Part shown: positions 1 through 25,529 of the stretch, one piece after another | Numbering within the stretch: the stretch's first letter is position 1 | Layout: each line of letters starts with the position of its first letter | NCBI RefSeq assembly: GCF_047511655.1 | Contig: NC_133399.1 | Location: forward strand, 1,367,333-1,431,332 | Reading direction: 5' to 3' | Source of the DNA: Castor canadensis | Taxonomy: Eukaryota > Chordata > Mammalia > Rodentia > Castoridae | Length of the DNA: 64,000 nucleotides | Made by a program: the position numbers and the translations under genes | Notes under the pieces: model-generated | Told to the model about the DNA's origin: nothing | What the model saw: the letters and a program-made list of their open reading frames with translations, nothing else | The model's database searches: none

Positions 1-2525
1 TGGTTTTCACGTTGGAAGGCACAGTTAAAGAGTCACATGACTAAGGAGGGAAATGCCTTTGTCACATGACTTTTTGGTGGCCTGATTAGCATACAGGAAG
101 TTCACTCCCTGCTGACGGCTGGGATGCTGAGTGATCATTGATGGGCGGTGACATCACCTCTTGGATGAGTTATTGATTAGTCTCCAGTCAAGATGGGACC
201 TGGGAGCAGGAGATCAGGGTGGCCCTCTCAGAACACTTCAGCCACTGGATGGCCTCTGTCCCCTATCCCTGACTTCTTCCCTCAGGCAGATTGAGGTTTT
301 ATTAGATACCCACTTCTGGAGCCGCGCACACCTTCTATAAGGTGAAGAAAACTGAGACGTCCTCACAGGTTGGCTATTGCTGCACCCTTACTCACCCAGG
401 AAGTGTGTCTGTCGCTTGTAACTCTGTCTGAACTGCTGCCTGCATCCTGCTCCTCAGTGCACCTGGGAGTCCGCCTGGGTGGAGACCATCAGTCTCTGCA
501 GTGCTGTGCAGGAGCTATGGGTTCAGCCACTTCTGAGGCACTGCAGGCCACACACACCCACAGGACTGGAGTGAGAGCTGCCAGTCACCTTGAAAGTAGG
601 TCTTGGCAGCCACTTACCTGGAGAGAGGTCTGGTGAGAACCAAGAGGGCTCACTGGGTCACTTTATGAACTGCCCATTTCTGGGCTGTCAAATTCAGTCT
701 GAGAGCCCCATGCCTGGGGACTGCAGACTTGGAAAAAACACCTTTCTTTCCACTCCTGGTGTCTGGTACAGAAGCTAGGTGGGATGTGGACTAGCACTGG
801 GGCTCAGGTACAGCTGCCTGGTAGCTTTGGGGTGGAACAAAGCCTTGGCACTGGCACCTGTGTCCAGCCTTCACGGGGACTCAAGCCCCCCCAGCATAGC
901 AGAGATGCTGTGCAACTGGGACAACTTTCAGCTGTGACTTGCAGTTAACTTCATCAAAGTTTGTCCCCTGGGTCACAGTGCCACCTGGCGGACATGTTGT
1001 GTCTTTAGTTGCTTTTCCTGCCCACACAAAGGAGGACGCTGTCCTTCTGCAGAGGATGGAGCCAACAGAACTGCTCAGGCGGGTGGGGGCAAAGCATCTC
1101 CCGTGGCACATGTGTGATCCTGTGGCGTTAGGAGCATGGGTCCTACAGGGTCCTAGATGAGAAGGGGAGGACTGGGTGGTGATGCCTGGGCTCAGGTTGC
1201 CTGGTGCCTAGAATCCAGCTCACAGGCATCGTGGGTGGGAGACTCACTGTTGGAGATTCTGACAAGTGGCTTAGCATGTGCTCATCCACCACACACTCAG
1301 ATGTGTGTGTCCTCAGAACGCAACAGAAAGCCACGGGGGCTTGCTGGAGCCTTCAGTGAGGTCAGGTTCACGGGTGGAAGTGAGCTCCCCCAACAGACCA
1401 CAGCAACAAGTAGAGCACGTTTATCAGAAAGGGAGGGTGGAAGTGGTGAGGGGGTCCCTGATGCTGTGGAACTGGGGCTTCTGGGGTGGGTGCGGAGCAG
1501 TTCACCTGCTGGTGGAGTATGGATGGAGTTGGAAACCAGTTCCTAGTATGTCAGGTAGATAAAGAGTACTGAGGTTTTAGATGTTCTTTTTGGTTTTGAA
1601 ACACACAGCGACAGCTGGGCACTGGTGGCTCTCATCCTAAATACTTAGGAGGCCAAGATCAGGAGGATCACAGTGTGAGGTCACCCTGGACAGATAATTC
1701 AAGAGATCCCATCTCAGTTGGAAAAAAAAAAAAAAAGCTGAGCTGATTGTGTGTGCCTGTCATCCCAGCCCAGCCACTTGCAAAGTGGAAGGTTGTGCTC
1801 CGGGCTGGCCTAAAGCGAACCCTATCTTTAGAATTAACCATAACCAAAGCTGGTGGAGTGGCTCAAGTGGTAAAGTACCTGCCTAAATCACCAAGAACAA
1901 AACAAAGCAGAGACCTGTGTCTACTGCTGGATGACTGTCCAGCAGGCAGCCTGGAGCAGCCTTGTGGGTGGTGAGCGCTCGGTGCTGTGTGGGCTGGCAG
2001 GCAGGTGGCCCTTCACACGCCTGGGCTGGGCATGGAAGAGAGTATGGAGTGTGGAGGACTGAGTTCCCATCAGGTGATTTCCAGCATGGACAGGTGGCAT
2101 GCCCTCCTTTTCGAGGTGCTCTCTTCCTGTGACATCCAGCACACAGGAGCTCCAACACTGGACCAAGACTGAGCCAGGCCCAGGAACATAAAGCTTGGGT
2201 ATGTTCATGGATACCACGCCACAGGGTAAAGTAGGAATCTACAGCATATCCCAAAATGCCGGTGTTGTACTCGAGCACATGCGTCAGCCCGGGGCACATG
2301 AAGGCAGAGGTTAAGGGCCCAGCTGTGACCTGGTGGGCTTGGGTGCCTTATAAGGTATGTGGATGCAGCCCACCCAGGTGCCACGAGGGGCAGACTGGGA
2401 CCAGTTAGGCCAGGCAGGAGGTGTGTGCTCTCTGCCTTCTTGCTGTGTGTCCACTAGGTGTGGGCAATGTGTCTGGCAGCCAAGTGCCATACTCTCTGAT
2501 AACTCCCTTTGTATCTGTCCCACAG
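1..2525 (+). other. GATAD2A: GATAD2A intron (5' part runs off window)
   Basis: I find no coding exon before the acceptor at 2525. The stretch is intronic sequence of GATAD2A and contains one chimeric SINE near 1612-1905. The exons encoding the acidic and basic N-terminus of p66-alpha must lie upstream of the window. The open frames here lack codon bias and splice context, so I treat them as chance. Confidence 0.75.
1612..1905 (+). repeat. Chimeric 7SL/ID-type SINE
   Basis: A B1-like left part (GGGCACTGGTGGCTCTCATC) and poly-A are followed by a second B1-like unit and an ID-like right end (GGTGGAGTGGCTCAAGTGGT). It looks like two nested copies. Confidence 0.75.
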
Positions 2526-10965
<8,440 letters not shown>

Positions 10966-12190
10966 TGCAGCCGGGCCCAGCGGGGGACAGGCGCTCCTCC
11001 CTCCCGTGCCCCAGGCCAGGACATGCTGCGCGGGCTGCACTGCCCAGGCCAGACCTCGGCTCTTGGCTGCAGCCTCTTGGGGCTTCTCAGAGGATGAGGA
11101 ACAGAACTGAGGGACCTTCCCCGCGGGCTTCCTTCCTCTCTCTTTGCCTTTAGTTTGCCCGACACCAGCAGAAGTGCGGACCTCGGGGCTGGCTCCGCCC
11201 CGCCCTCCTCCGGCCCAGCAGGTGCGGGCAGCTCACCCGGACACTGTGACACGCCAGGCGAGGCTGGCGCCTGGGGCTTCTGAAGCAGAGCGGGCGTTTG
11301 TGTTCTTTTTGCTTTTCCCCGTCTTAGGTTCCTGATCGTTGACTGCCTCCCTTCATGGCAATCTATAGGTTGAAAGATTTTTTTTTTTTTTTTATCACCT
11401 CATGATGATGGAATTCAAAGTAAACCGTGCAGACCTGGGGTCCCTGTCCTGCACAGCATAGTCCTGGCAGGCCCACTCGCTGGACAGCAGGCCACTGACA
11501 GCACAGCCCTGCAGGGATGGCCCAGTTGACTGACAGGCACAGGTGGCCGGCCAGCCCCCGTGCCGGCCGAGGGCCTCCGTTGCTGCTTGTTCTGTTTGGA
11601 GACCCCGGACTTCCAACACTTGGCAGAAGAACAGACTGCAGCCCAGACCCGCCAGACCCAGGGATCCCCAGAAGGAAGGCGATGCCTGCCCGCCACAGAA
11701 AGCTGGAGGGGAGGCTGCGTGGGGGTTTTGTTGTTGTTGTGGTTTATTTTATTAAATCTTTCCCTTTTCTTTTCCTGCTCATTTTGATGGACACAATGTC
11801 AAGCCAGCCTGCACTGCACATCACCAGTGCCCAGCGTGCACAGGTGTCTGGAGCCCCTTCTGCAGGCTGGGGCGCCGTCAGGGTTCTCTTCAGACTTGTC
11901 CTTTTCCTTCCTCCTTAGTCGACAGAAAGGTTTTTTAAAGGATCAGGTCTGCTTTAGTTCTCGTTTTGATCCTTCCCCTCCCACTCTTGAATCAGTTCCG
12001 GGAGGAAAGGTGGAAGCTGTCCTGTGTCCACCACTCATGGCTGGCACAGGTGCCCTGTGTGGTCTCTGTTCCCAGTTCCACTCCAGCCCCGGTTCTCCCG
12101 TTTGCAGTTCGGGACGTTAATTTAAAGCCTTCCTCTGTAGGATGCCTTCCAGACCCTGCCGCAGCTCTAATAAAGCTCATTTAACCATCT
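10966..12190 (+). other. GATAD2A: GATAD2A 3'UTR
   Basis: About 1.2 kb of non-coding sequence lies between the TAG stop and an AATAAA signal. It carries poly-T and TTG runs, and no SINE interrupts it. A second AATAAA at 12488-12493 could serve a longer form. Confidence 0.75.
12169..12174 (+). terminator. GATAD2A: Polyadenylation signal of GATAD2A
   Basis: A canonical AATAAA lies 1.2 kb after the stop. A T-rich stretch and GT-containing sequence follow within about 30 bases. Confidence 0.75.
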
Positions 12191-13849
12191 CAGGCGTGAT
12201 GCCCTCGGTCTCCAGGGAGCGTTTGTCGCCCACACAGGACCTAGCTTTGGGGAGCGTTTGTGTTTGATGCCCAGCACCACGTCACTGAGTTGTGTGTTGA
12301 GTGTTGGGCTGCAGGAGGAGAGGGCAGGCTGAGGAAGGGTGGCTTCCATTCCAACCAGGGATTTGGGGGAAAGGAGGGGAATTCACGGTTTTTTTTGTGG
12401 GGGTGTGGGAGTTTTTACACCAAAAACAAACAAAAAAAATGGAGTATGCAAGCATTTCTCTTCCTCGCATTTTCTGTGTGCCTGGCAAATAAACACCTGT
12501 CTTCTACTACCCTGAGCTGCTGGCCCTCTCTGTTCAGTGACACAGGCCACATTTTCCACTCGTCACACAGGAGCAGCAGGCGTGGTGGCCTCTTTCTGCT
12601 GAGAGGCTTCCCAGCAACAGACCCCATTTCTATGCCATCCCCCAAAGTGCTGGGTCCTGGGAGCATGAGAACGTGGGCATCCCAGCCATGTCACCCTGCA
12701 CCAGACGGGTGTCTCAGGGACCCCCCAGCTTGAACTGGTGGCCTGAGGGCCCCGGTTCATGGGAACCCTGCCCACCACCCCTGCTCCAGCTCTCTAAGGC
12801 TGGCTGGACTTTTCCTCTGGGACTTGGGGCTGTTGACCAGGCCTTGTTGGTCCTCGTGAGGGAAGGGCCACAAGCAGAGGACAGCAGGGCCCTGGCTGTG
12901 ACCTCCAGCCTGTGTCCCCTCAGAGCACCCCTGTCAGGACAGTGGTTAGTTTTTTAGTTAAAGGGGGCAGGAATGTGATCCCTTAGTCTGTCATTTCTAT
13001 TATCTGGGAGCCATGCTGTTTTCCCTTCAGTCCCCTGCACAGTGACTGCTCTGAAGCCCCACGGCTGAGTTTGTTAGAGCAAAGGTCTGACCAGACTCTG
13101 GGTGTGGCATGGGGGTGGACCAGGAAAGGGTACTTTAGTATTCACGCTATTACACAAGCATTGAGGCAGACCCCAAAACCTGCTGTGTAAGTCCTAAAGT
13201 GCCAGATTTTGGTCTCCCCAAGCCCTGTTGGGATCTGGCTCCTGTGACCCATGACTGTGGGCACCCTGGCTCCAAACGACGATCATGGTCCCTAGTTATC
13301 CGTCAAGTGAACCTGCAGAGGTAACTGGAAACCTCCCAGTGTCCGCTGCTATGTGGTTAACTAAGGTGGGGCGTCCCCCTCCCCTGCCCATCCATGCATG
13401 TGTGAATGTCCACTTAGCTGCTGCTGGCTCTGGCCACATGGGGACTCTGGCCCATGGTGATGTTGGGAACCACACTTTAGCAGAGTTGGGGTGTCAGCAC
13501 TGAGAGCAGCCTTGAGTCCTAAAGTGTCCCCAGGACCCCCAGAAGCCAAAGTTCATCCATGCAGAGGAACTGAGGTGGCTGGCTGCCACCGTGTCCCCAG
13601 CGTCCCACACTGGCCTATTGGGTGGCAACATAGGGAGTTCCCACGGGGTGACTGCGGTAGGAAAGACAGCCCTGCCGCTTTCCCTTAATACTGAGGCTTG
13701 CGGCCCACAGGAGCAAAGGAATGTGGACTGAGCTCTCTAAGAAAGGAAAGCAATTTTACAGTCCCAGCAAAGTAATAGAGCAGGGTGTGGGGACTGGGGG
13801 GAGGCTGTCACTTGTGTCTTGTGACTCAATCTTTAGTAATAAAACGTTT

Positions 13850-13960
13850 ATTTTTGCGATAGGGTCTCACTGTGTAGTCCAGCCCTAGCCTAGAACTCAT
13901 CTCCTGACTCAAGCCTCCCCGGGTGCTGGGATTATAGGCATGTACCACTGTGCCCAGCTC
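13850..13960 (-). repeat. B1-like SINE, antisense
   Basis: Antisense B1 signature: AGGGTCTCACTGTGTAGTCC at its start and GGGATTATAGGCATGTACCA near its end. Confidence 0.8.
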
Positions 13961-14245
13961 ACAAACAAATGTAAAAAGGAAAAACTGCCCACCACCAAGC
14001 CAGAAAGAGGTGCCATCAAATGAAAAGGAGGCTGGCCATGTGTTACGCCATGAGGAAGGCACAAGAGTGGGGTGGACTGTGCCGACTGTGCTGTTCTTTT
14101 GTCCCCCCCGTCCCATGTTCCCTGTGGAGCTTGGGAGCTAGGAGGAGGGGAGCCTTCTGTTAAAGGGGGAAGTAAAGGGTGGGGTGCACACTGTGTGGTG
14201 TCCTCCGTGGATGGAGCCCCTCCCCTACCTGTCCTCGCCTTGGCA

Positions 14246-14535
14246 GGACTGGGGTTTGCACTTGCAAAGCGGGTGCTCTACCGTCTGAGCCACACCTCCA
14301 GTCCGTTTTGCTCTGGTTATTTTGGAACTCTTCCCAATCTCACTCAGCCTCCCAAACAGCTAAGATCATAGAGACCCTGAGTCACTGGCACGTTTTATTT
14401 TTTTGACGTGGTGGGATTGGATTTTTTTGGTCTCACTGTGTAGCCCAGGCTGGCCTCAAACTTGAGCTACTCCTGCCTCAGCCTCTGAAGTGAGTGCTGA
14501 GATTACAAATTTGGATGGTCACCATGCCCAGCGAC
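14246..14535 (-). repeat. ID-like plus B1-like SINEs, antisense
   Basis: A truncated dimer (GCTCTACCGTCTGAGCCACA) runs into a separate antisense B1 copy (GTGTAGCCCAGGCTGGCCTC). Confidence 0.75.
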
Positions 14536-14560
14536 AGGTCTCACTTTAAGAACCAGGTGT

Positions 14561-14885
14561 GGGCCGGACACCGGTGGCTCACGCTTACAATCCTAGCTCC
14601 TCAGGAGGCAGACACTGATGCAAATAGTTCACGACAGACACCCTATCTTGAAAAAAGAAACATCACAAAAAAGGACCAGGGGAGTGGTTCAAGCAGTAAG
14701 AGCAACTGCCTAACAAGCGTGAGGCCCTGAATTCAAACCCCAGTGCCACAAACAAAACAAAAAGAAAAACAGGTGTGGTGGTACACTTCAGTAATCTCTG
14801 CACCAGAGACTAACTAGGCAGGAGCTCCCAAGTGAAAGGCCACCCTGGGCTACATAGCTAGAACCTGTCTTGGGGAAGAAAAAAA
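14561..14885 (+). repeat. Chimeric SINE followed by a B1-like copy
   Basis: Left half CACCGGTGGCTCACGCTTAC and right half with GCCTAACAAGCGTGAGGCCC, then an A-rich link and a degenerate B1 with CTGGGCTACATAGCTAGAAC. Confidence 0.8.
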
Positions 14886-16104
14886 AAATTAGATCACTTT
14901 GGTGAATTTCAAAGTGCTTAACACGTGACCCTATTTTTCCAGGTGCTTTTTGTTTTGCTGTTTTTGAGGGATCCCAGCCTTTGGCCTGGAGCCGATGTCC
15001 CTCCCTGCAGCCAGGACCTCAGCTAAGGCCTAGGCATGCTCGCCTCTCAGCTGGCAGAGGAAACAGAGAAAGCCAAATCTGTCCCTCTGTATCCATAATG
15101 CACCAAGACTGATGGCCCAGGGCAGGTCACGGGCGGGCCCTGGGCTGTGAAAAGCAGCTTTTTTAGCTGAGAAGTGAGACATTGGCCCTGGTCCTTCAGA
15201 CCTGTCTTCTTCAACCTGAGCCTAGGGCCTGCAGCCACTGGGTGGGAGGGAGAGAAGCGGAAGCCTTCAAGAGGGTGTAGGGTCTGTGCAAAGACTGGGA
15301 GGTGGGCTGGTCAAGGAAAGAGGGCTGGGGTGCCGCTCAGTGTGTGAGCCTTACCTAGCAGGCTCCTGGTTCCATCCTGGCATGGGTCTGGGGGATGAGG
15401 CCCTGGGCTCCATCCTGGGACAGGGGACCAAAGAAGGCAGTGGATCTGGACTCCAAGGAGGAGGGTGAGGATTCGATTCCTGTCCTGTTAGTTTTCTCAC
15501 CTGCAAACTGCGGATGGGGCCATGGTCTATTTGAAGGGGTGAGGGGAGCATTCTCAGTGGCAAGCCACTGAGAATGAGTAGCAGGGGTTGGGTGGGGAGT
15601 GACCCAGAGCTGAGCAGGTCCCTGGGGGAAGGAGAGGGACAATGAAAGGGGCAGGATCAGGGCTAGGGAGATAGGTCCCATCCACCGCAAGGGACAGATG
15701 GCAGCTGTCACCAAACCCAGTATCCTCCCCCAGGCCCTCTGGGCTCAGTGGCCTCCTCTCCCTCTCTCCTCCTTCCCTCTCTCCCTCCCAGCCAAACCGC
15801 TGCCACTTCCAATGGCTGATTTGGGCACAGCTCCAATATGGCGACTGGGGTCCCTCCTTGGGACCCGGCATTCAGCACAACTTACAATTTTATTTGCACG
15901 CCATGCTTTTTTTATTCTACTTGACTTTGCACGGTGCCTCCTCCTGGGGTACGCAGATGGGCCTGGAGCCTCTTTGCTGAGTCCCAGGGCCTGGTCCACA
16001 GCAGGTGCTCAACAAATGCATGGAGACATGAATGAACCAAGAGGCCTTTGCTGGCCCCAGCCCAATCCCACCTCTTCCTCAGAAGGAAGGGTCCCACCCG
16101 AAGA

Positions 16105-16185
16105 TTTGGGTTCAAATCCCAGCTGTCTTGGGGCAAGTGACACTTGGTGTGGGCCTCAGTTTCCCCCAGTGCAAACGTTCAGTCT
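16105..16185 (+). repeat. MIR fragment
   Basis: GGGTTCAAATCCCAGCTGTC, followed by GGCCTCAGTTTCCCCCAGTG, is the MIR core and 3' part. Confidence 0.7.
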
Positions 16186-16529
16186 ATGCAGATAGGCAGT
16201 CAGTCCCCACCACCACCCCGCCTGACCACCAGGACAGGGGAGGGTCTCAGGTCCGGTGGCTCCCCCTTCCCAGTACCCCGATTCCTAGTACGATCACGAC
16301 TCCAGGGACGACAACAAAGTTCCCTGGAGTCTTTGCAGGTTGGGGGTTCTGAAAAGCCCCGGTTCGAATCCTCCCAATTCCCTTTCGAGGTCTGAAACCA
16401 GAACCTCCACATGCCTCTCTAAAATGGGAAGCCCGCGCCCACCTTCCCCAGCGGAAGCGATCCCCGCCCTCCAAAACCCCTGCTTCGTAAAAGGGGCCAC
16501 TGCTTCAGCCACGTGCGAGGAAGAGCGAG

Positions 16530-16535
16530 TTTATT
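16530..16535 (-). terminator. TSSK6: Polyadenylation signal of TSSK6
   Basis: On the minus strand this reads AATAAA (TTTATT on plus), about 390 bases downstream of the TSSK6 stop codon. This implies a 3'UTR of roughly 400 bases. Confidence 0.7.
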
Positions 16536-16589
16536 GCAAGTTCCATCGGGGAACCCAGCATCCGCGGCTGGCCGGGCAGGGCACAGCCA

Positions 16590-17900
<1,311 letters not shown>

Positions 17901-18479
17901 AGGGTAACAATTTCTGCCTTGTGAAGTGACTGCGGGCGTCACTCTACCTTGGGGGTGGGGGGTCACCCTGACCCCGCCCCATGAGGGCCCTAAGACTTTC
18001 ATGCTTTGTGACTCAATCGCTCTGAATGGTCAGTTCCTGGTGAGAGGCCACTAAGCCAGGGGTGCCCACCACCACCGGAGAGCAGAATCGGTTCCTGAGA
18101 CTGGGGCGCTGCTTCGTGAGTCTCCCCCCAATTCCATATACCCAGCCCCGGGACCACGTGGAGCCTTGCGCTGCTCACTGCGCACCCCTCCCTCGGGGGG
18201 GAGGGGCCGGGACTCTCTCGGGAGTACGGGGTTTCCTTCTGCCTAGTGCATCGCCCAGAGGGAAGGTGACGCGGGGACTGTTAGTGCCCACGGTCCCGGG
18301 CGCCCCGGAAGGTGCCGACAATGACTGAGTCTCGCTCCAGCACGCGGGACCAACTAACAGGGACTTCTCTCGCTCGGCACGCGCTGGAACCCGGGTCCCT
18401 TCGCCTCAACTCTCCGGAGCGACGACAACTATGCCAAGGCTCTTAAGTTCCGCTGCGCCGCCGGAGACCTGCATGGGGA

Positions 18480-18555
18480 GTTTCCGCCACACTCATCATG
18501 GCGGTGTCGGTCGCGTCACTTCCGCCCGGGCCCGGAAGTGCGGGGTCCTGCTAGC
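18480..18555 (+). promoter_or_regulatory. NDUFA13: NDUFA13 core promoter with paired ETS sites and YY1 motifs
   Basis: There is no TATA box. CACTTCCG (18517-18524) and its exact inverse CGGAAGTG (18533-18540) face each other across eight bases. A YY1-type CATCATGGCGG lies at 18494-18504, and the start codon itself sits in ATGGCGGCG. ETS plus YY1 is typical of promoters of nuclear-encoded respiratory genes. Confidence 0.7.
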
Positions 18556-24101
<5,546 letters not shown>

Positions 24102-24138
24102 TGCAGCGCTCCTGGCCTGGACCCTGCCCCACCGGGAG

Positions 24139-24144
24139 AATAAA
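24139..24144 (+). terminator. NDUFA13: Polyadenylation signal of NDUFA13
   Basis: AATAAA lies 38 bases after the stop codon, giving a very short 3'UTR. The next gene's start codon is only 368 bases further on. Confidence 0.85.
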
Positions 24145-24369
24145 CGCTCTGGACACCTGGCCTGCCGTGTCGGGGACTGGGGCAGACGGGCGGGGCGGCT
24201 CTGCAGAGGGGACCTCGAGAGGTCTCCAGGCGGGGGCGGAGGGGATGGCGGGCAAGGCGCCCCGCACTCCCGGGCTGGCCCCGGGCGGAGACGCGGATGC
24301 AGAGTCTCCACTGTGCTCCATCCGCCCCGCGCTCCGCTCCGGGCACCGAAGGGTTAAGGCCGCTGCAGC

Positions 24370-24511
24370 CAGCAGCCAATGGCCGGGCGCAGCGCCTTCG
24401 CGGCGCCTCCTGATTGGTGGGCGCTGGGGCGGGCGGTCCCGCCTCCCCGGCGGGATTTGCTTAAAAGGCCGCGGCGTGGACGGCGCGCTGTGCGCAGCGC
24501 TCACCTCGGCC
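24370..24511 (+). promoter_or_regulatory. YJEFN3: YJEFN3 promoter (CCAAT pair, GC box, TATA-like box)
   Basis: CCAAT at 24376-24380, an inverted CCAAT (ATTGG) at 24413-24417 and a GC box (GGGGCGGGCGG) near 24426-24436 precede a TATA-like TTAAAAGG at 24461-24468. Transcription probably starts near 24490, just ahead of the ATG at 24512. Confidence 0.7.
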
Positions 24512-25491
24512 ATGAGCAGCGCGGGCCACCCAGACGCTGACCTGTCCGAGGCGCCCGAGGAGCGGCGATTCCTCAGGTCAGCGGGAGGGAGATGCTGGGG
24601 GACCGTGGGCAGGGTAGGATAGAGGCTGAGGGCTGGGGGGCAGGAATCCAGGGTATAGCGAGGATGGAGGTCCGCCTGTGCTGCAGCAGCCTCCCAGCTG
24701 AGTTGCTAGGGAAACCGCATCCGGGGACCTGCCCCTTCTGAATTACTCATCAGCACCTCTAGGCACTGCCAGCCCCCAGCCTACCCAGGCTCATCTCCCC
24801 TCCCCTCCTGTTCTCAGGGGCCGGGGAACCGGAGCCCCGTTCCGCATCTGGGAAGAGCTGGTCAAAATTCCTAAAAGACCCATGTGACCCACCCTGCTAC
24901 GAGTCCCTGTCAGAGGAAGACACTGAGGCCCAGAGAGGGCAGATTTTGAGCAGTTTGAATATGCAGTCCATGTGGGACAGTTGTTATTTCTGGCATAATG
25001 GGGAGCTGGTTGGAGGGCCACGTAAGGGTGTGAATATTCCTTGGGGCACAAGACTACCTTATGGAGGTGGCCAGGTGAGCACTAACCTGGTGGGCGCAGG
25101 TGGAGGGGGTGGGGAGCGAGGCGGGGTCTGGCATGGTTCCCAGTTCCCATTGGACGCAGGTCATTTCAGTCCTGGGTGTGTCAAGGAAATCCCAGAGTCT
25201 TGTAGCCCCTCTCATTTGGGGACTGAAGCCGGGGGGAGCAAAGGCACCCTCTTGTCAGAACCTCACAGAGCCCCACAGGAGTTGGGCTTGCCTTGGCCAC
25301 CGCTGGGCTCTCATTTCCACTCTTCTGCCCAGTGTCCCGTTACCTCCAGTCACCAGTTAGGAGGAAGTGCCAGGTGGAACTCCGGGATGCATGGAGAGGA
25401 GGAATCTCCCCTCTTCTCTTCCTCCCCAGCAGCCAGATCTGTCACCAAGACAAGTTGGGAATGAGCCATGTTCCCAGCGCGCCACCAACTT

Positions 25492-25529
<38 letters not shown>

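Larger units (their letters stand above)
12191..16500. other. Intergenic region GATAD2A-TSSK6
   Basis: I recognise no gene here. The region contains SINEs at about 13.85-14.9 kb, an old MIR near 16105-16185 and G-rich stretches around 15.2-15.6 kb. The open frames are short and do not resemble known proteins. Confidence 0.6.
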
